DNA from: an uncultured Rivibacter sp.
GTDB lineage: Bacteria > Pseudomonadota > Gammaproteobacteria > Burkholderiales > Burkholderiaceae
Reading direction: 5' to 3'
Length of the DNA: 6,853 bases
NCBI GenBank assembly: GCA_946481025.1
Contig: CAMLNA010000184.1
Coordinates: forward strand, 1-6,853
The position numbers and the translations under genes are program-made. The notes beneath the pieces were generated by a model that saw only the letters and a program-made list of their open reading frames with translations, was not told the origin of the DNA and did not search any database. Position 1 is the stretch's first letter. The number at the start of each line of letters is the position of its first letter. This document shows positions 1-4,946 of the stretch, piece by piece.

Positions 1-26
1 CGCGGTGAATGAATTGGGGTTTCACT

Positions 27-998
27 TCAGCCCCCGGCGTTGAGCTGGATGCTGGCCAGCGCCAGCTTCGCGAGCTTGCGCACGTCCGGGTCGGCATCGC
101 CCAGCGCCTTCTCGAGCGGCACGACGGCGCGCGCATCGCCCAGCTCGCCGAGCGCGATGACGGCTTCCTTGCGCAGGTTGCTGATGGGATGCGACAGCGC
201 CTCGGCCAGCGCCGGCAGCGCATCGCGGGCCTTCAGCCGCCCGAGCGAACGGGCCGCCTTCAGGCGCACCTGCCAGTACTCGTCGGCCATCGCGGCGATG
301 AGGTCGGCCGCGCCCCGCTGGAGGCCCAGCTTGCCGAAGGTGGCGGCGGCTTCCTCGCGCACCTGCCAGGCCGCGTCGGCCAGCGCGCTGCGCAGTGCCG
401 GGTGCACGCTCACCTGCACCGCGTCCGACGCAAAGCCCAGCGCCCCCACCGCGGCGCGCCGCACTTCGGGCTCGGGGTCGTGCGCGGCGATACGGGTCAG
501 CGCGCCGATCGCCTGCACCTGCTTCAGGTAGCCGAGCACGCCCACCGCCTCGCGGCGCACGCCGGCGTCGGCATGCCCGAGGCTCGCCAGCGCCGGCTCG
601 AAGGCCTGGGGCACCCGCAGGGCCTTGACCGCCCGCAGCGCGGCGGCCCGCACGCCGGCATCTTCAGCGGCCAGCCAGGGCAGCAGGTGTTCGGCGGAGG
701 CGGCCTCCTTCAGCTCGGCCAGCGTGGCCGATGCCGCCTCGCGCACGCCGGCATCGGCATCCTCCAGCAGCGGCACCAGCGCGGCCAGCACCTCGGGCTC
801 CTCGAAGCCTTCGAGGGCCCTGGCGGCCTCGAGCCGCACCGCGGCCGACTCGTCGCGCAGCGCGGCCACCAACGGCGGCGCCACGTCGTCGATCTCGTCG
901 CTGTAGGGCAGGTCGATCACCGCGATGCGCCGCACCTCGGCGTCGGGGCTGCTCAGGCGCGCATGGATGCCATGGCCGGTGTCGGGCAATGCACTCAT
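27..998 (-). CDS. HEAT-repeat protein (PBS-lyase-type repeats), last gene of the flavoprotein operon
   Basis: A 323-residue soluble protein made almost wholly of about nine full and one half HEAT-like repeats of roughly 31 residues, from about residue 16 to 318. Each repeat carries the signature D-x-x-x-x-V-R-x-x-A-x-x-x-L-G, for example DADAGVRREAVGVLGYL and DEYWQVRLKAARSLGRL. No signal peptide, membrane segment or catalytic motif is visible. Such repeats form alpha-solenoids that bind proteins; related ones occur in phycobilin lyases (CpcE/NblB) and at the C terminus of QueG. The ATG at 998 follows the ferredoxin stop by 7 bases, with GAGG 5 bases upstream of the start and overlapping that stop, so translation is probably coupled. 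Its place behind a flavoprotein and a ferredoxin suggests a scaffold, assembly or docking factor for that redox pair; this is inference. The exact role is unknown. The repeat class is certain, the function is not. Confidence 0.9.
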   Translation of the reverse strand: MSALPDTGHGIHARLSSPDAEVRRIAVIDLPYSDEIDDVAPPLVAALRDESAAVRLEAARALEGFEEPEVLAALVPLLEDADAGVREAASATLAELKEAASAEHLLPWLAAEDAGVRAAALRAVKALRVPQAFEPALASLGHADAGVRREAVGVLGYLKQVQAIGALTRIAAHDPEPEVRRAAVGALGFASDAVQVSVHPALRSALADAAWQVREEAAATFGKLGLQRGAADLIAAMADEYWQVRLKAARSLGRLKARDALPALAEALSHPISNLRKEAVIALGELGDARAVVPLEKALGDADPDVRKLAKLALASIQLNAGG

Positions 999-1005
999 GC
1001 CCGCC

Positions 1006-1239
1006 TCACCGCACCAGGTAGGGAATGTTCACGTGCACCGCGCCGGTCGGGCAGTCCTTCTCGCAGGGCATGCAGTACCAGCATTCGTCGAACTTCATGA
1101 AGGCCTTGCCCTTGGTGAGGTCGATGGCCAGCACGTCGAGCGGGCAGACGTCGACGCAGACGGTGCAGCCCTTGTCGGCGATGCACTTGGCTTCGTCCAC
1201 CACCACGGGGGCCTGGGTGCGGGTGATTGCGATGGTCAT
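1006..1239 (-). CDS. 2x[4Fe-4S] ferredoxin, AprB-like small subunit
   Basis: A 77-residue ferredoxin with two four-cysteine motifs. The first is C19-x5-C25-x2-C28-x3-C32-P and the second C53-x2-C56-x2-C59-x3-C63-P, enough for two [4Fe-4S] clusters. The second motif with its surroundings (DECWYCMPCEKDCPTGAVHV) resembles the second cluster of AprB, the iron-sulfur subunit of adenylylsulfate reductase (CWECYSC...CPQGAI type). The first motif has three more residues between its first two cysteines than the classical CxxCxxCxxxCP. The protein stops 14 residues after the last cysteine, so the long C-terminal tail that wraps AprA in true AprB is missing. The start ATG at 1239 has a strong GAGGAG ribosome binding site 7 bases upstream, and lies 21 bases after the flavoprotein stop. 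The likely job is passing electrons to or from the flavin of the neighbouring protein. A free-standing ferredoxin for another partner is possible. Confidence 0.93.
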   Translation of the reverse strand: MTIAITRTQAPVVVDEAKCIADKGCTVCVDVCPLDVLAIDLTKGKAFMKFDECWYCMPCEKDCPTGAVHVNIPYLVR

Positions 1240-1260
1240 GGGGTCGCTCCTCGTGGGCGT

Positions 1261-2991
1261 TCAGGCGGCCTGCGGCACGCGGGCCACCCGCAGGCGCTGG
1301 TAGGCCGAGCGCTCCTGCTCGTTGAGCTCGACGATGCAGGGCTCGACCGCGCGCTTGCGGAACACCGCCCGGCCGTCGCCGCCCTTCTTCACGTTGGTGT
1401 GGCACTGCCACTCGGCGTCGTTCTTCTCCGGGTGGTCGACCCGCAGGTGGTAGAGGCCCCAGCGGCTTTCGGTGCGGTACAGCGACGACAGCGCCGCCAG
1501 CTCCGCGCAGTCGCGGATCGTGCTGGCCTCCATCGCGCGCATCAGCTCGTGCGGGTCGGCCGCGCTCATCGCGCCCAGGTCTTCGGTGATCTCGCCGAAA
1601 CGCGCGAGGCCGATCTCCATCTTGCGGGTGACCTTGGGCGGCTGCAGGTAATCGTTGACGAAGCGGCGGGTCTTGTATTCGACCTGGAACGGGGTGAGCC
1701 CCTCGCTGCGCGACAGCGGCGCGAACACGCGTTCGCGTTCGGCCGCCACCTGTGCGGCATCCACCGCCGGCTGGCCGGCCTGGGCCACGTAGTCGGCCGC
1801 GTTCTCGCCGCAGAACCGGCCATAGACGAAGGCGCCCAGCATGTAGTTGTGCGGGATGCTGGCGCAGTCCCCTGCCGCGTAGAGGCCGGGAATGGAACAC
1901 TCGCCCTTCTCGTTGGTCCAGATGCCCGAGGCGCTGTGGCCGCTGCAGAAGCCGATCTCCGAGATGTGCATCTCGATCATGCGCTGCCGGTAGTCGGTGC
2001 CGCGGCGCTCGTGGAAGCGGCCGCGGCTCGGCCGCTCATTGGTGTGCAGGATGTGCTCGATCTCGGCGATGGTTTCCTCGGCCAGGTGGTCGAGCTTCAG
2101 GAACACCGGCCCGCGCCCGCCTTCGAGTTCGTTGAAGAACTCCAGCATCATCTGGCCGCTCCAGTAGTCGCACTCGATGAAGCGCTCGCCCTGCGAGTTG
2201 GCGGTGTAGCCGCCGAAGGGGCCGGTCACGTAGGCGCAGGCCGGGCCGTTGTAGTCCTTGATCAGCGGGTTGATCTGGAAGCACTCGAGGTTGGTGAGCT
2301 CGGCGCCCGCGTGGTAGGCCATCACGTGGCCGTCACCGCAGTTGGTGGGGTTCTCGTAGGTGCCCCACAGGTAACCCGAGGCCGGCAGCCCGAGACGGCC
2401 GGCCGCGCCGGTGCACAGCACCACCGCCTTGGCCTTGATGACGTGGAACTCGGCTGTGCGGCAGTCGAAACCCATCACGCCGGCAATCTCGCCACGCGGG
2501 CCGGTGAGCAGACGCGTGGCGACCAGCCGGTTGGTGATGTCCACCCGCGCACGCTTGAGCTGCCGGTACAGCACACGCTTCATGTGGTGGCCTTCGGGCA
2601 TGGGCAGCACATAGCTGCCCAGGTGGTGGACCTTGCGCACGGCGTAGTCGCCGGTCTCGTCCTTCTCGAACTTGACGCCCCAGCGGTCGAGCTCCTGGAT
2701 CATCGCGAAGCTGTTGCTCGCGTAGGCATATACGCCCCTCTGGTCGACGATGCCGTCGTTGGCGACGGTGATCTCCTTCGTGTACTGCTCGGGCGTCGCA
2801 TGGCCGGGAATGACCGCGTTGTTGAGGCCGTCCATGCCCATCGAGATGGCGCCGCTGCGCTTGACGTTGGCCTTGTCGAGCAGCAGAACGCGCAGCTTTG
2901 GGTTCTTCTCCTTGGCCTTCACCGCGGCCATCGGCCCGCCGGTGCCGCCGCCGACCACGACGATGTCGTATTCCTGTTCGATCGTGTCCAT
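1261..2991 (-). CDS. FAD-dependent oxidoreductase of the fumarate reductase/SdhA/AprA superfamily
   Basis: A 576-residue cytoplasmic flavoprotein. A Rossmann dinucleotide-binding motif VVVGGGTGG lies at residues 11-19, with the ribose-binding acidic residue D39 at the end of the second strand. A second FAD contact region is SIPGLYAAGDCAS, followed by HNYMLGAFVYGR. The segment GHSASGIW around H352 sits where SdhA and AprA have their substrate-site histidine region. A C-terminal helical domain carries the family motif TESRWGLYHLRVDHPEKND. The FAD-linking histidine of SdhA/FrdA is absent: residues 44-50 read KRSGAIS, resembling AprA, so FAD should be non-covalent. No signal or Tat peptide is present. 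The start at 2991 is chosen because the FAD motif begins 11 residues later and GAGG lies 8 bases upstream, overlapping the regulator's stop; the frame is open further upstream, but that part only overlaps the regulator and makes no sense. With the adjacent ferredoxin it forms an AprBA-like pair. The substrate is unknown, and no ATP sulfurylase or Qmo gene is in the window. Confidence 0.93.
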   Translation of the reverse strand: MDTIEQEYDIVVVGGGTGGPMAAVKAKEKNPKLRVLLLDKANVKRSGAISMGMDGLNNAVIPGHATPEQYTKEITVANDGIVDQRGVYAYASNSFAMIQELDRWGVKFEKDETGDYAVRKVHHLGSYVLPMPEGHHMKRVLYRQLKRARVDITNRLVATRLLTGPRGEIAGVMGFDCRTAEFHVIKAKAVVLCTGAAGRLGLPASGYLWGTYENPTNCGDGHVMAYHAGAELTNLECFQINPLIKDYNGPACAYVTGPFGGYTANSQGERFIECDYWSGQMMLEFFNELEGGRGPVFLKLDHLAEETIAEIEHILHTNERPSRGRFHERRGTDYRQRMIEMHISEIGFCSGHSASGIWTNEKGECSIPGLYAAGDCASIPHNYMLGAFVYGRFCGENAADYVAQAGQPAVDAAQVAAERERVFAPLSRSEGLTPFQVEYKTRRFVNDYLQPPKVTRKMEIGLARFGEITEDLGAMSAADPHELMRAMEASTIRDCAELAALSSLYRTESRWGLYHLRVDHPEKNDAEWQCHTNVKKGGDGRAVFRKRAVEPCIVELNEQERSAYQRLRVARVPQAA

Positions 2992-3001
2992 GCGGCGGTC
3001 C

Positions 3002-3826
3002 TCAATCCTTGTGGGGGTTGGATGAAAGCGGCACGCGATCGACGCGCACCTTGTACTGGAAGGCATCGCCGCGGTAGTACAGGTGCTCGTAGTCGATCGG
3101 CGTGCCGTCGGCCGCGTGGGTGAGCCGCTCGATGAAGAGCACCGGAGCGCCCTGTTCCACGCGCAGCTGCCCGGCCAGCCGCTCGTCGGCCAGCGTCGAG
3201 CCGATCTGGAGGTCGGCATGGCCGAGCGCCAGGCCGTAGTCGTTCTCGAGGATGAGGAACACGTCGCGCGCAGCGAGGTCCTCCTTCGCCAGCCGCTGTC
3301 CGATGGACAGCGGCAGGTAGGTCACGTCGAGCGAGATCGGCTCGCGGTTGAGGAAGCGCAGCCGCTGCAGTTCGGTGACCCGCGCGCCGCGCCTGGCGAC
3401 ACCGAGCTTCTCGCGCACCTGCGGGCTCGGCACCACGCTGCGCAGCGACAGCACCCGCGCGTAGGTTTCATAACCCATCTGCCGCATCGCCTCACCGAAG
3501 CCCTGCAGCCGCGCGAGGTCCTGGAAGGCCTTGGGCCTGGACACGAAGCTGCCCTTGCCGTGCAAGGTGAAGATGAGGCCTTCGTTGAGCAGGTCGCCCA
3601 GCGCCTGGCGCACGGTGATGCGGCTCACGCCGTAGGCGGCCATCAGCTCGCTTTCGGAAGGCAGCTGCTGGTGCGGCTGGTAGGTGCCGTCGAGGATGCG
3701 CTCGCGCAAGGCGCTGCGGATCTGCGCATACAGCGGCTGCGGCGACGCGAGGTTGTGCACGTCGGCGCTGCCGGCCTTGCGAGGCAGCGCGGGCGGCTTG
3801 TTCAAAGGGGTGCGTGAACTCGTCAT
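3002..3826 (-). CDS. GntR-family transcriptional regulator, HutC subfamily (wHTH + UTRA)
   Basis: A 274-residue regulator. The N-terminal winged helix spans about residues 31-96: PLYAQIRSALRERI opens the domain, LPSE (55-58) precedes the recognition helix SRITVRQAL (68-76), and the wing is GKGSFV (90-95). The rest, roughly 115-265, fits the UTRA effector domain, with the typical EPISLDVTYLPL and IDYEHLYYRGDAFQYKV segments. HutC members usually repress their own operon and release DNA on binding a small ligand. Its stop overlaps the Shine-Dalgarno of the flavoprotein gene 10 bases on, so it leads that operon and probably regulates it. The ATG at 3826 lacks a good Shine-Dalgarno and has an in-frame TGA three codons upstream; the GTG at 3760 (V23, just before the conserved domain) is the alternative start. 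The ligand cannot be read from sequence; it is probably the substrate or product of the flavoprotein system. Confidence 0.94.
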   Translation of the reverse strand: MTSSRTPLNKPPALPRKAGSADVHNLASPQPLYAQIRSALRERILDGTYQPHQQLPSESELMAAYGVSRITVRQALGDLLNEGLIFTLHGKGSFVSRPKAFQDLARLQGFGEAMRQMGYETYARVLSLRSVVPSPQVREKLGVARRGARVTELQRLRFLNREPISLDVTYLPLSIGQRLAKEDLAARDVFLILENDYGLALGHADLQIGSTLADERLAGQLRVEQGAPVLFIERLTHAADGTPIDYEHLYYRGDAFQYKVRVDRVPLSSNPHKD

Positions 3827-3833
3827 AACGAGT
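3818..3833 (-). promoter_or_regulatory. Putative GntR/HutC operator overlapping the regulator's start codon
   Basis: A perfect inverted repeat, ACTCGT-TATG-ACGAGT on the minus strand (6-bp arms, 4-bp centre). It contains GT-N4-AC, which matches the general GntR operator form N-GT-N-AC-N and the spacing of known HutC-type sites such as those of DasR, NagR/YvoA and PhnF. It spans from about the predicted σ54 transcription start (near 3830) into codon 3 of the regulator. A bound repressor would block start-site melting or promoter escape. The geometry and neighbour make autoregulation the natural reading; binding itself is inferred. Confidence 0.65.
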
Positions 3834-3840
3834 CACGACT

Positions 3841-3857
3841 TGCAATGCCCGTGCCAG
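3841..3857 (-). promoter_or_regulatory. σ54 (RpoN) -24/-12 promoter of the GntR-flavoprotein-ferredoxin-HEAT operon
   Basis: On the minus strand the sequence reads C-TGGCACG-GGCA-TTGCA, an exact match to the σ54 consensus YTGGCACG-N4-TTGCW, with GG and GC separated by the required 10 bases. The -12 GC is at 3843-3842, which puts the start site near 3830, four bases before the ATG at 3826. It points into the regulator and the operon behind it. No convincing σ70 -35/-10 pair was seen in the same gap. A σ54 promoter needs an ATP-driven enhancer-binding activator, so the operon should be under positive control as well as GntR control. Confidence 0.82.
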
Positions 3858-3858
3858 C

Positions 3859-3876
3859 GCTTGATGCCGCTCAAGC
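3859..3876. repeat. Inverted repeat just upstream of the σ54 promoter
   Basis: A perfect inverted repeat GCTTGA-N6-TCAAGC, two bases upstream of the -24 element (roughly -29 to -46). It could bind a second regulator that interferes with σ54-polymerase. It does not match a site I recognise. Confidence 0.4.
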
Positions 3877-3885
3877 CGGCCGACC

Positions 3886-3902
3886 TGCACCGTTGTGCTG
3901 CA
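3886..3902. promoter_or_regulatory. NtrC-like enhancer site (candidate upstream activating sequence)
   Basis: TGCACC-GTTGT-GCTGCA on the plus strand matches the NtrC dyad TGCACC-N5-GGTGCA at 11 of the 12 defined positions with the correct 17-bp length. Its centre is about 64 bp upstream of the predicted σ54 start. A lone perfect half-site, TGGTGCA, lies at 3937-3943 (about -110). NtrC sites for σ54 promoters usually lie further out, often beyond -100, so this one is close but workable. If real, the operon responds to nitrogen limitation. Another σ54 activator could use this or the neighbouring dyads instead. Confidence 0.45.
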
Positions 3903-3911
3903 TTCGCAGCA
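3896..3911. repeat. Inverted repeat overlapping the NtrC-like dyad
   Basis: A perfect inverted repeat TGCTGC-ATTC-GCAGCA, sharing seven bases with the NtrC-like site at 3886-3902. It could be an alternative activator site or a chance dyad in G+C-rich DNA. It lacks the GT-N4-AC core, so it is not a second copy of the GntR operator. Confidence 0.35.
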
Positions 3912-3987
3912 TCGCTGGCGCTGGAAGTGTTGGGTCTGGTGCAGCGGTGCGCGGTTTCGCGGCGCGACCGGCGCCCCGGCCTGAAGC

Positions 3988-4009
3988 GCCGGGCGCAGCA
4001 GCGCCCGGC
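3988..4009 (-). terminator. GC-rich hairpin after the aldo/keto reductase gene, candidate terminator
   Basis: A perfect 9-bp stem, GCCGGGCGC paired with GCGCCCGGC around a 4-base loop, begins 7 bases past the stop codon of the aldo/keto reductase on the minus strand. There is no proper U-tract after it (the following bases are GCTTC), as is common in G+C-rich genomes. It would help separate that gene from the downstream operon, which has its own promoter. Confidence 0.6.
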
Positions 4010-4016
4010 CCGGTTC

Positions 4017-4865
4017 TCAGTTCACCGCCAGGGGCTGCCGGCGCTTCGGCGGCGGAAAGGCGGTGTCGATGGCGGCCAGCGTCTCGCGGTCCAGCTGCAC
4101 GTCGGCGGCCGCCAGGTTCGCGCGCAGGTGTTCGGTCTTCACCGCCTTGGGGATGGCGATCACGCCGCCGTCGCGCAGCGTCCAGGCCAGTGCCAGCTGG
4201 GCCGCGGTGATGCCGCGCCGCAGCCCCAGCTCGGCCAGCATGATGTTGCGGGCGAGCTCGGCCTGGTCGATCGGGCTGTAGGCCATCAGGGGCACACCGC
4301 GTTCACGCTGCCACGGCAGCAGGTCGAACTCCGCGCCGCGCTGGCTCATCGAGTACCACACCTGGTTGGCCGCGCAGGCGCCCGACACCGACCACAGCTC
4401 CTGCAGGTCGTCGACGTCACAGTTGCTCACACCCCAGTGGCGGATGTGCTGCCGGGCAAGCAGCGCCTCGAACCCTTCGACGGTTTCGCGCAGCGGGTGC
4501 GAGCCCCGCCAGTGCAGCAGGTACAGGTCGATGTGGTCCAGACCCAGCCGCGCCAGGCTGCGCTCGCAGGCTGCCACGGTGCCCGCGCGGCTGGCGTTGT
4601 GCGGATAGACCTTGCTCACGATGAACAGCTCCTCGCGCCGCACGTCGCCGGCCTGCACCGCGCCCCGCAGCGCTTCGCCCACCACGCTCTCGGCGCCGCC
4701 TTCGCCATACATCTCGGCGGTGTCGATGAGCCGGTAGCCCATCCCGATGGCCTCTCGCACGGCCGCGACCTCAGCGGCGCGGGTTCGCGCCGATTCGCCC
4801 ATGCGCCAGGTGCCCAGACCCAGCGCCGGCACCTTCTCACCGCCCGGCAGACTCACATGTTTCAT
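4017..4865 (-). CDS. Aldo/keto reductase (NAD(P)H-dependent)
   Basis: A 282-residue (alpha/beta)8-barrel reductase of usual family length. The catalytic tetrad is complete: D48 and Y53 in RLIDTAEMYGEGGAE, K85 in FIVSKVYP and H118 in IDLYLLHW. The N terminus has the family motif VPALGLGTWRMG, and GVSNCDVDDLQEL and NQVWYSM follow in the usual order. The cofactor-phosphate region is IAIPKAVKTEHLRANLAA near the C terminus, typical of NADPH-dependent members. The start at 4865 is preferred because the barrel motif begins about 10 residues later and AAGGA lies 10 bases upstream; a GTG at 4928 would add 21 residues unlike the family. The substrate (some carbonyl compound) cannot be assigned. It is divergent from the M61 peptidase gene and has its own hairpin, so it is probably transcribed alone, not with the flavoprotein operon. 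Confidence 0.95.
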   Translation of the reverse strand: MKHVSLPGGEKVPALGLGTWRMGESARTRAAEVAAVREAIGMGYRLIDTAEMYGEGGAESVVGEALRGAVQAGDVRREELFIVSKVYPHNASRAGTVAACERSLARLGLDHIDLYLLHWRGSHPLRETVEGFEALLARQHIRHWGVSNCDVDDLQELWSVSGACAANQVWYSMSQRGAEFDLLPWQRERGVPLMAYSPIDQAELARNIMLAELGLRRGITAAQLALAWTLRDGGVIAIPKAVKTEHLRANLAAADVQLDRETLAAIDTAFPPPKRRQPLAVN

Positions 4866-4946
4866 CGTCTCGTGTTCCTTCGGCGCACGGCACGGGGCGC
4901 CCATCTCCGTTATCGTGCGCGCTTTCACAAGGGACTGCCAATACTC
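4866..4946. promoter_or_regulatory. Divergent intergenic region between aldo/keto reductase and M61 peptidase
   Basis: This 81-base gap must carry the start signals for two genes facing away from each other. It contains AAGGA at 4876-4880 (minus strand) for the reductase and AAGGGA at 4929-4934 for the peptidase, the latter 12 bases from the ATG and so rather distant. No good -35/-10 pair or dyad was found for either direction. Confidence 0.4.

Noticed and set aside
1..26. Start of another operon gene at the left edge.
   Set aside because: The 26 bases after the HEAT stop contain no ATG or GTG with a ribosome binding site on the minus strand and no terminator hairpin, so nothing can be called.
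9..1100. A 363-codon plus-strand frame opposite the HEAT gene.
   Set aside because: Its apparent regularity comes from the 93-base periodicity of the HEAT repeats read backwards.
925..3123. A very long plus-strand open frame (about 730 codons) opposite the ferredoxin and flavoprotein genes.
   Set aside because: It is a G+C-bias shadow: its composition is rich in H, A, V, G and R with no recognisable domain, while the minus strand encodes clear family motifs throughout.
2992..3219. N-terminal extension of the flavoprotein by 76 residues.
   Set aside because: The extension overlaps the regulator gene, is low-complexity S/R/T-rich and precedes the FAD motif, which in this family lies within the first 20 residues or so; GAGG marks the ATG at 2991.
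3820..3850. σ70 promoter using TTGCAA as -35 and TATGAC as -10.
   Set aside because: The spacing is only 12 bases and both hexamers are explained by the σ54 element and the palindrome.
3854..3866. IHF-like site (ATCAA-N4-TGG on the minus strand) near the σ54 promoter.
   Set aside because: Two of the consensus positions fail and the match overlaps the -24 element, where bending by IHF would be unproductive.
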